Below are positions 41,565 to 47,301 of a stretch of 47,301 bases of DNA, one piece after another; position 1 is the stretch's first letter; every line of letters begins with the position of its first letter. Under the pieces are notes generated by a model that did no database searches, was not told the origin of the DNA, and saw only the letters and a list, made by a program, of their open reading frames with translations. A program made the position numbers and the translations under genes. Origin of the DNA: Marine group II euryarchaeote REDSEA-S11_B3N4 (GTDB lineage Archaea; Thermoplasmatota; Poseidoniia; Poseidoniales; Thalassarchaeaceae); assembly GCA_001628485.1 (NCBI GenBank), contig LURR01000002.1, positions 1 to 47,301 on the forward strand. The letters are read 5' to 3'.

Positions 41565-42280
41565 TGTGAATCCCCCCCATTCAGTGCTTCTACCATCAAT
41601 TTGTGAATTTCCTGTGCAGCATCCATATTATACTTCCAAGCTTGCTTAAATTCATCCTGTGAAAGATCCCCATCCATCTGTAAGAATACTAGTTCACCTG
41701 AATTAGGCATTATTCCCATAGGAAGGTCGGCCTCGCCGTAGTTGTCTTCTTCCTTATTGAGGTCGCAAACGACTACGTCGTTGATCTTGCCACTAGCTAC
41801 GCTGACTACTAAGTCTGTCATGGGTATTCCAGCATCTGCTAGTGCTACGGAGGCAGCTGTAAGGCCCACACATCTCGTTCCGGCTTCTGCAGATACAATC
41901 TCAATGCTTATCCTTATCTTCGAGCGTGGGTATAGCTCAAGAAGAACAACGCTCTCAAGTGCATCCTGGGTAACCTTACTGACCTCTCTGCTTCTACGAT
42001 TGAAGCCAGGCCTCATTCTGTCAGTTGTTGAAAAAGGTGCCATGTTGTATGCTACATCCAAAACAGCACGATCTTGCCGCTGTATCTTCCTGGGATGGGC
42101 CTCCATCGGCCCATAGACTGCGACAATTGCCTCATTAGTCCCCCAGGTCATTCTGCATGATCCATCGGCGACAGGTACGACTCCAGTTTCAATTGTGATT
42201 GGTCGAATATCTCCGGGGCCCCTTCCATCGGCCCGTACTCCGTTTTCATCAATCATCTGAACTTCTCCATAACCTCCCAT
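41561..42280 (-). CDS. rrp41: Exosome catalytic subunit Rrp41
   Basis: A phosphorolytic 3'-5' exoribonuclease subunit that also adds heteropolymeric tails. The 239-residue protein has GVRADGRGPGDIRPI, GSCRMTWGTNEAIVAVYGP, the phosphate-site GTRCVGLTAASVALADAGI and the active-site DLNKEEDNYGEADLPMG. Its ATG shares one base with the Rrp4 stop. The order Rrp4-Rrp41-Rrp42 is the standard archaeal one. Confidence 0.96.
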   Translation of the reverse strand: MGGYGEVQMIDENGVRADGRGPGDIRPITIETGVVPVADGSCRMTWGTNEAIVAVYGPMEAHPRKIQRQDRAVLDVAYNMAPFSTTDRMRPGFNRRSREVSKVTQDALESVVLLELYPRSKIRISIEIVSAEAGTRCVGLTAASVALADAGIPMTDLVVSVASGKINDVVVCDLNKEEDNYGEADLPMGIMPNSGELVFLQMDGDLSQDEFKQAWKYNMDAAQEIHKLMVEALNGGDSQ

Positions 42281-42978
42281 CAGTTTCTACCTCCTCTATT
42301 GTCTCTAGAAATTTCAGATAATCTATTTCGGACATCAAGTATTCCATCGAGTTCGCCGTCTATCCACATCCTTCCGTTGTCGGCCACAACGATACGGCAC
42401 TCCGTCTCCGCTTTCATCCTTCTGAGGGTCTCGCCCCCCTTTCCAATTATCCTTCCAAGCAAATGTGGGTCGATTTCTTCAACCACTCCGGAGCGAATCT
42501 TCCGTAGTCCCATTCCCTTCATGGTGACAACGCTTGAGTGCGTTTCTTCTACTTCCTGGACCCGGCACAGTACAGCATCGCCGATATCCATTACTGATCT
42601 AGTCCCTCCGAAGTCCACCTTCCCAGGTCCTAGGCTCATTGGGAGAATTGCATTAAACGGGGCTCCCAATTCTATGAACCATAGATTATTTGTGCATCCT
42701 TCTATGAAACCAATTACCAGATCTCCCGGTCTGGGAATGTATCTAGTGTGTACGGGCTCGATTGAAATTGATCGGCCCTTTTCCCTTAGCTTTCCTTGCT
42801 TTAATGCCTTGAGTCTGCCTGACATCACCAATACGCCATGTCCGGCCTCAAAGCCCTCTGAGTCGCCCAAATCATCGCCGGGCACTACGAGGTCGTTACC
42901 TCGCTTATTTCCTTGCGGCCCTGCCGCACCATTCTTTTTCGTCATATTATCGAGCCGCGCGACCGGCCCACCGTTCAT
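42280..42978 (-). CDS. rrp4: Exosome cap subunit Rrp4 (S1 and KH domains)
   Basis: An RNA-binding cap of the exosome. The 232-residue protein has an N-terminal domain (VVPGDDLGDSEGFEAGHGVL), an S1 domain (RPGDLVIGFIEGCTNNLWFI) and a KH domain with LGRIIGKGGETLRRM. ATG 42978 is used; ATG 42945 is also possible. It precedes Rrp41 with a 1-base overlap. Confidence 0.95.
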   Translation of the reverse strand: MNGGPVARLDNMTKKNGAAGPQGNKRGNDLVVPGDDLGDSEGFEAGHGVLVMSGRLKALKQGKLREKGRSISIEPVHTRYIPRPGDLVIGFIEGCTNNLWFIELGAPFNAILPMSLGPGKVDFGGTRSVMDIGDAVLCRVQEVEETHSSVVTMKGMGLRKIRSGVVEEIDPHLLGRIIGKGGETLRRMKAETECRIVVADNGRMWIDGELDGILDVRNRLSEISRDNRGGRN

Positions 42979-43007
42979 AACCGTTGATGCTGCGGATTTT
43001 TGCTCAA

Positions 43008-43697
43008 TCAGTCTAATTCTCTGACTTCTACATCGGGCGACCTAGATGCGACTTTGTCGATAATGTCATTTTTCATCCCGCCTGGAACAGAGACAACGCA
43101 TGCCCAATTTCCATTACTCATCCATTCTTCCTTCTTTATTGAGTCCCTGAGCATCTGACTTACTGCTCCGTAGTCCTTGCCTTGGACCATGAAGGCCAAA
43201 TTGACTGTGATGAATTGAAGTGGGATAACCGGCCTTAGCAATTTAACGGCATCTCCCACCTGACTTTCTACTGACTTGAATGGGTCAATTGAGAATCTAA
43301 TCTCATCTAGGGCGTTTTCTATCCTTGTTCTGGGATGGGGGAGTTTCGTCTTAGGGTCTGTCGCAGTAGAAGCTATCTCATTTATGATCTGGCGTTTCTT
43401 TTCATCTACCAGATTCCTTCTCTGGGAAGTAGTTAGCTGGATGCTACCCCTTTCTAGAATAGTACTGGCACAAATGTAGATATCTGTTGTACCGAACGTT
43501 CTTTGGAGAGCCTCGCTGGTTGGTCTCTCTCCTGCCCTGGCATCGGACCAGACCTCTTCAATAGCGAGTAAATCTGAGATTTCGACTGACTCGTTATCTG
43601 ATTTCCAATTGTCCACTAATTGGGGGTCAACAAGAATCTCGTACCTGCTTCCTCCCTTCTCGAGACGAGCGAGAACAGCATCATCAAGACTCACCAT
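43008..43697 (-). CDS. sdo1: SBDS/Sdo1 ribosome maturation protein
   Basis: 229 residues. Archaeal SBDS, which helps release the anti-association factor aIF6 from 60S-type subunits. KGGSRYEILVDPQLVDNWK, VWSDARAGERPTSEALQRTF, GSIQLTTSQRRNLVDEKKRQ and PHPRTRIENALDEIRFSIDP with VIPLQFITVNLAFMV are diagnostic. It lies between psmA and Rrp4, as in many archaea. Confidence 0.95.
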   Translation of the reverse strand: MVSLDDAVLARLEKGGSRYEILVDPQLVDNWKSDNESVEISDLLAIEEVWSDARAGERPTSEALQRTFGTTDIYICASTILERGSIQLTTSQRRNLVDEKKRQIINEIASTATDPKTKLPHPRTRIENALDEIRFSIDPFKSVESQVGDAVKLLRPVIPLQFITVNLAFMVQGKDYGAVSQMLRDSIKKEEWMSNGNWACVVSVPGGMKNDIIDKVASRSPDVEVRELD

Positions 43698-43735
43698 GGG
43701 GTACGATAAGGCCTTTGACTTATGATGGTGGGGTA

Positions 43736-44446
43736 TCAGGACAGCTTGCCTAGGTGCTTGAGGGTAGTCTCCCTATCCAACTTCTCATAGCCGCTCTTGT
43801 CGACGCAGCCGATTTCTACAGTATCTGGATTCAAATCCTCCTCTAGAGACTCTCTTAGTGCCTCTAGGCCCATCTTGATGGCTGCATTCTGGGTCATTCC
43901 CTTCTTCCACTTATCCTCGAAGTGGTCTATTGCTGTCGCCTTTCCTCTGCCTATTGCCCCTGCATTATATGACTGGTAAGCACCAGAAGGATCGGTTTCG
44001 AAAAGATGTGCACCTTCGTCATCGAATCCGGCTATCAGTAGGGCTGTCCCGAAAGGCCTTGCTCCGCCATATTGCGTGAAAGACTGCTTGTAGTCGCACA
44101 TCTTCTTGACTAGAGTGGAGACTGGAATATTGTCGCCGTATGTCATTCGATTTATCTGGCATTGAACTCTCGCCCTGTCTACAAGTTGGCGGGCATCTGC
44201 TACTAGTCCTGAAGTGGTAATTCCCACATGATTGTCGATTTGGTACATCTTCTCGATTGAGTCTGTGATTACCAATTTACTCTGTACCCTCTTATCTACT
44301 ATCAAGACCACACCGTCTTTGTACACCAGTCCTACTGTAGTAGTTCCTCTCTTGACGGATTCCCTAGCATACTCGACCTGGTACAACCTTCCATCTGGAG
44401 AGAAAGTAGAGACGCCGTGGTCATAACCTCGTCCGCTTGGCTGCAT
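43736..44446 (-). CDS. psmA: Proteasome alpha subunit (20S core)
   Basis: Forms the outer rings of the 20S proteasome and the gate. From ATG 44446 it starts MQPSGRGYDHGVSTFSPDGR, the conserved archaeal alpha N-terminus with the gating Tyr-Asp and YARESVKRGTTTVG. 236 residues is normal. A TTG at 44482 would add 12 residues not seen in the family. It lacks the N-terminal catalytic Thr, as expected. The beta subunit is at 3339. It heads the exosome block on this strand and diverges from dph6. Confidence 0.95.
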   Translation of the reverse strand: MQPSGRGYDHGVSTFSPDGRLYQVEYARESVKRGTTTVGLVYKDGVVLIVDKRVQSKLVITDSIEKMYQIDNHVGITTSGLVADARQLVDRARVQCQINRMTYGDNIPVSTLVKKMCDYKQSFTQYGGARPFGTALLIAGFDDEGAHLFETDPSGAYQSYNAGAIGRGKATAIDHFEDKWKKGMTQNAAIKMGLEALRESLEEDLNPDTVEIGCVDKSGYEKLDRETTLKHLGKLS

Positions 44447-44541
44447 CGTAATCAGGTTCTTGTCATAAGGGACTCTTATCAATATTGGTCGGCGGAAGAC
44501 TCAATCGAGCAAGCATTCTGACGGAAATACTAGGTGGGACC

Positions 44542-45138
44542 ATGCGAGTAGCAATTCTGGCTTCAGGAGGAAAGGACTCGACTTATGCTTCATGGTGGGC
44601 ACAACTTCAGGGATGGGAAGTTGTTTCACTAGTCACGGTCTTAGTCAAAGGAGAGGATTCAATGATGTTTCAGTTACAAAAAATCAAATTGAGGCAATTA
44701 AAGATTGGCTAAAATCAAAAAAATCTAAAACAGAAATTGCTTATCGACCTGCAAGAGTGTTACTACAAGATTACACTGGAATTCCTGCTGTAGCTGATCT
44801 TGCTGCTATGCGTGATGCGGTGAAATCAAAAAAAAAAGATCAAAAAAAAATAAACTATGCAGTCTCTTGTAGAACATGGATTCGGAGTGGTATTTACCTC
44901 TGTTTCCACGGAAGGAATGAGTTCGGACTGGGTAGGAAGAACCCTTGAGGAGGAGTCGCTGAACGAATTGGTAGATCTCTCTGAGAGTCATCGATTCAAC
45001 TTGGATGGAGAGGGGGGAGAGTTCGAGACGATTGTAGTTAGTGCCCCCCATATGAGAAGGGACGTAATACTCGAAGGTGAAGTTGTCTGGAAAGGTTCCA
45101 GGGGTTCATTAGAGGTTCTTTCGTGCAAGCTCTCTTGA
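44542..45138 (+). pseudogene. dph6: Disrupted dph6 (diphthine-ammonia ligase): middle replaced by foreign AT-rich sequence
   Basis: Codons 44542-44673 encode an intact Dph6 N-terminus ([22 protein letters not shown]-binding SGGKDS, ending GEDSMMFQ). Codons 44857-45138 encode the Dph6 C-terminus (LVEHGFGVVFTSVSTEGM, DWVGRTLEEESL, DGEGGEFETIVVSAPH). The expected ~90 residues between, including the GAIHSDYQ-type region, are absent. In their place lies 44673-44855, AT-rich and unrelated. The N-terminal frame stops at TAA 44710. AGGTG before ATG 44542 marks the start. Dph6 amidates diphthine on EF-2. The gene as given cannot make the enzyme; a real disruption or a mis-assembly both fit. Confidence 0.8.
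44673..44855 (+). other. Foreign AT-rich segment encoding an aconitase (AcnA-type) fragment
   Basis: The frame starting at 44673 encodes 61 residues ([12 protein letters not shown], then EIAYRPARVLLQDYTGIPAV, ADLAAMRDAV and KKIN). They match the N-terminal region of aconitate hydratase A (compare the known pattern [24 protein letters not shown]). By hand count it has about one third G+C against about half around it, with runs of eight to ten A. Codon use fits an AT-rich marine bacterium such as SAR11. The rest of aconitase is not present. The length resembles a single short sequencing read. Confidence 0.8.
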
Positions 45139-45184
45139 AATCGCTAGGCTCAAACAGGAGACCATAGTCGGACGACTCGTAGTT

Positions 45185-46540
45185 ATGGCAGTTTCCCCTT
45201 TGGACTACAGGTATGGAAGAGACATATCTAAGGAAATCTGGTCCAGGGAGGGGAGGCACGCGAGATCTCTAGAAGTTGAGAGAGCGTTGATTTGGGCACA
45301 TAGCAAGATGGGTAGAGTTTCCCCGGAGGATTATGACGCAGTTGCGGAGATCTCTGATCCTGGAATCGTTACAGCAGACAGGGTTGACGAGCTAGAGGCA
45401 GAGACGAAACATGACATTATGGCACTTACAAAAGCCATGGCTGAAGCTGCAGGAGATGCGGGGTGGTGCATCCATCTCGGAGCAACCAGTAATGATATTG
45501 TGGACTCGGCTGTAGCTCTGCAGATAAGGGACAGCATAGACGTCCAAAGACAGTCCCTTGTCGGACTGATATTGAATATGTGTGGAATCGCTGAGAGAGA
45601 GTCCGGGACAGTGATGCTAGGAAGAACACATGGGCAGGCTGCGGTTCCTATCACGTTCGGCCTGAAGGTTGCGGTGTGGGTAGATGAGATGAGGCGCCAT
45701 CTGGTTAGACTAGAGGAAATGCGACCCCGATGCATAACAGGGAAATTCCTAGGAGCGGTAGGAACTGGAGCAGCACAGGGAGAGGGAGCACTAGAACTGC
45801 AGAGTCTGATTCTCGGTGAATTGGGTTTGGAAGTCCCCGTCGCCACTACTCAAGTGGTTGGAAGGGACAGGTACATCGAATGGGTCGGGTGGATGGCGAA
45901 TGTCGCTACCAGTATTGAGAAGATCCTCCAGGAAGTCAGAAACCTCCAGAGGACTGAGATAGGAGAGGTCGCGGAGGAGTTTGACGCAAAGAAGCAGGTC
46001 GGTTCATCCACTATGGCTCACAAGAAGAATCCCATTACTGCAGAGAATGCATGTGGTCTCGCCAGAGTAGTTCGTTCGATGATTATACCATCTTACGAAA
46101 ATGCACTCTTGTGGCATGAGAGGGACTTGGCTAACTCCTCAAGCGAGAGATTTACTCTTTCACATTCGATGATTCTGCTTGATGATGTTATTTCAAAATG
46201 CGACAAGGTACTTTCAGGGCTGGTTGTCAACAGAGACAGAATGAGGAAAAATATTGAGGATCAGAACGGGCTAATCATGGCAGAGAAGATCATGCTCGAG
46301 TTGGTAGATCGCGGCATGCCGAGGGATCGAGCTCATGAAGAGCTAAGGTCGGCATCCATGGAGGCAGTCGAATCTGGTTCTAACCTACAAGAGATTTGTA
46401 GAAATTCGGATGGAATAATGAAGTTCTTTGAGGAAGAAGAGGTCGCCAACCTTTTCGCACCAGAGACTCATCTTGGCTCGTCGGAAAAGATAGTGGAAAA
46501 TTCGATTTCAATGGCTAGAGAGCTGTGTTCAAAATACTGA
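45185..46540 (+). CDS. purB: Adenylosuccinate lyase
   Basis: A 451-residue purine-synthesis enzyme that makes AICAR and AMP. The fumarase-superfamily signature GSSTMAHKKNP is complete. SPLDYRYGRDI at the start, KHDIMALTKAM, HLGATSNDIVDSA and GRTHGQAAVPITFG are typical. ATG 45185 gives the normal length. It lies 46 bases after dph6 on the same strand. Its 3' end overlaps the convergent small membrane gene by 12 bases. Confidence 0.95.
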   Translation: MAVSPLDYRYGRDISKEIWSREGRHARSLEVERALIWAHSKMGRVSPEDYDAVAEISDPGIVTADRVDELEAETKHDIMALTKAMAEAAGDAGWCIHLGATSNDIVDSAVALQIRDSIDVQRQSLVGLILNMCGIAERESGTVMLGRTHGQAAVPITFGLKVAVWVDEMRRHLVRLEEMRPRCITGKFLGAVGTGAAQGEGALELQSLILGELGLEVPVATTQVVGRDRYIEWVGWMANVATSIEKILQEVRNLQRTEIGEVAEEFDAKKQVGSSTMAHKKNPITAENACGLARVVRSMIIPSYENALLWHERDLANSSSERFTLSHSMILLDDVISKCDKVLSGLVVNRDRMRKNIEDQNGLIMAEKIMLELVDRGMPRDRAHEELRSASMEAVESGSNLQEICRNSDGIMKFFEEEEVANLFAPETHLGSSEKIVENSISMARELCSKY

Positions 46541-46777
46541 TGGGACTAGAAGCAAAAGTGCAGTGATAGATGCTACGGCAAAAAGAAGCATGATCATGGC
46601 GTGAGGACCATACTGGTTAACGTCATCCAGTGCCACATTTAGGAATCCTTCCTCCATAACCCCAGAAATAATTGAAGATTCGGAATGATTGAATTCCGGA
46701 GGAGGTCGTCGTGGAATCCTCTCAGTAGAGTTATCTTGTCTCACAGTTGTTTCTCGAGGCAGAGTCGTAATTATCAT
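46529..46777 (-). CDS. Small tail-anchored membrane protein, hypothetical
   Basis: An 82-residue protein with a polar N-terminal ~58 residues (Arg/Thr- and Pro-rich) and one C-terminal membrane helix (AMIMLLFAVASITALLLLV). No family is recognised. It lies after a similar small membrane protein, 5 bases downstream of its stop, and probably shares the tiaS operon. Confidence 0.55.
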   Translation of the reverse strand: MIITTLPRETTVRQDNSTERIPRRPPPEFNHSESSIISGVMEEGFLNVALDDVNQYGPHAMIMLLFAVASITALLLLVPSVF

Positions 46778-46782
46778 TGCCC

Positions 46783-47019
46783 CTATTCATCTTCTAGCAT
46801 GGAGAAACCGGCCCTTTCCAGAAGAGAATCCATATCTTCCAGAGCATCTGAGTCTGGATTGGAGAGCGCTGCCGGATCTTTCGCATCTCCGCTGTAGTCA
46901 TCCTCTCCTTCTGAGGCGAATCTGAATCTTCGATTCCGTATAACTAGGATTGTACGGATTAGGAATATGGATATACCCACCATTACCAGTGTAAGTATCA
47001 GCTCTGTAGCAACCACCAT
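46783..47019 (-). CDS. Small membrane protein with acidic tail, hypothetical
   Basis: A 78-residue protein. An N-terminal membrane helix (ELILTLVMVGISIFLIRTIL) is followed by a basic patch (RNRRFRF) and a 45-residue acidic, disordered-looking tail. The basic patch places the tail in the cytoplasm. No family is recognised. It lies 21 bases downstream of the tiaS stop. Confidence 0.55.
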   Translation of the reverse strand: MVVATELILTLVMVGISIFLIRTILVIRNRRFRFASEGEDDYSGDAKDPAALSNPDSDALEDMDSLLERAGFSMLEDE

Positions 47020-47040
47020 TTCGATTATCTCCTAAATTTT

Positions 47041-47301
47041 TCAGTTTATTCCCGGGAGACCCTGAGAAAGTGGTCTTGAGAGATGCCGGCGATTGGATGG
47101 GGTTGGTTCTAGCCACTTGCCTGAGGGGTACTCGTGTATATCGTCAAAATGAATGGAATACCATGTCTTTTTCTCCTTTCTTCCACAGGATAGGCACCTA
47201 AGACCCTGATTTCGCCCAGAGCTTCGCATTGTCCTTCTACAACATATGGGCCTACTGAAAATCCTGGGAGTAGCAGAATCTATCCTCAAGCGTTCTAAAT
47301 G
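47041..47301 (-). CDS. tiaS: TiaS (tRNA-Ile2 agmatidine synthase), C-terminal end only
   Basis: The frame is open to the window edge, so only the last 86 residues are seen. A zinc ribbon (ICCRRTMRSSGRNQGLRCLS-CG) and the closing NRRHLSRPLSQ match the TiaS C-terminus, where a zinc ribbon follows the OB fold and the chain ends in a RHLxKPL motif. TiaS puts agmatine on C34 of tRNA-Ile to decode AUA. The first zinc knuckle is shortened to CC rather than CPxC, an oddity if the sequence is right. Confidence 0.7.
   Translation of the reverse strand, partial: HLERLRIDSATPRIFSRPICCRRTMRSSGRNQGLRCLSCGRKEKKTWYSIHFDDIHEYPSGKWLEPTPSNRRHLSRPLSQGLPGIN

Noticed and set aside
44673-44855. Insertion sequence or retro-element with poly-A tail in dph6
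   Set aside because: No terminal repeats or target duplication are seen, the segment encodes part of aconitase, and dph6 sequence is missing rather than merely interrupted.
1-47301. CRISPR array, rRNA operon, prophage, integrase or replication origin
   Set aside because: No regularly spaced direct repeats, rRNA motifs, recombinase signatures or Orc1/Cdc6 gene were seen. Only one tRNA gene was found.

Overview
This window is gene-dense, protein-coding chromosome from an archaeon. The information machinery is archaeal throughout: 20S proteasome alpha and beta subunits, exosome Rrp4/Rrp41/Rrp42, SBDS, L37Ae, a Pcc1-like protein, prefoldin beta, EF-2 with its diphthamide site, S12/S7, small-subunit primase PriS, aCPSF1/FttA, SepF, a ZPR1-type protein, archaeal-type TrpRS/ProRS/MetRS, KptA and the end of TiaS. 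Mixed in are bacterial-looking metabolic genes: an E. coli-like ThyA and DHFR, a PlsC acyltransferase, a FadA-type thiolase, futalosine-pathway menaquinone genes, type 1 IPP isomerase and a CNNM/CorC-like protein. That mixture, the mid-range base composition and the secreted Asp-rich Cys-repeat protein with a PGF-CTERM-like tail suggest a marine planktonic Thermoplasmatota archaeon (Marine Group II / Poseidoniales). This is an inference; there is no rRNA gene here to test it.

Layout. 1-8.8 kb: Nudix end, tRNA-Pro, zinc-ribbon protein, aCPSF1 beside psmB, divergent sepF-zpr1, trpS, a saccharopine-dehydrogenase-like enzyme and a surface protein. 8.8-12.7 kb: plsC-thyA-folA, then a repeat lipoprotein gene split by an in-frame TAG. 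12.7-19.5 kb: metG, CNNM-like protein, RDD-like and EF-hand proteins, priS. 19.5-25.4 kb: mqnD and a half-length deoxyhypusine-hydroxylase-like gene facing mqnE-mqnA, then two-subunit transketolase. 25.4-30.3 kb: proS, coaBC, thiolase, kptA. 30.4-37.7 kb: isoprenoid genes (isopentenyl phosphate kinase, an IPP isomerase-prenyl synthase fusion, a UbiD-family decarboxylase) flanking the rps12-rps7-fusA block. 37.7-39.9 kb: TPR-like proteins and a Nudix. 39.9-44.5 kb: the classic archaeal proteasome-exosome block. 44.5-47.3 kb: a disrupted dph6, purB, two small membrane proteins and tiaS.

The genes are tightly packed: convergent stops abut or overlap, operon neighbours often overlap by 1-8 bases, and no stretch above 300 bases lacks a gene. 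Many starts appear to be TTG/GTG or leaderless; a few carry clear GGTGA/GAGGTG ribosome-binding sites.

Most notable: (1) a stand-alone protein matching the C-terminal half of eukaryotic deoxyhypusine hydroxylase, including the SVDPAPP linker and two His-Glu motifs; (2) a single-chain IPP isomerase-prenyl diphosphate synthase beside isopentenyl phosphate kinase; (3) dph6 with its middle replaced by about 183 bp of AT-rich sequence encoding an aconitase fragment, probably a chimera or assembly fault; (4) a lipoprotein gene with five Cys repeats and a PGF-CTERM-like end interrupted by one TAG; (5) CoaBC lacking the usual catalytic His of its decarboxylase half. All identifications rest on motif recognition by eye, without database searches.
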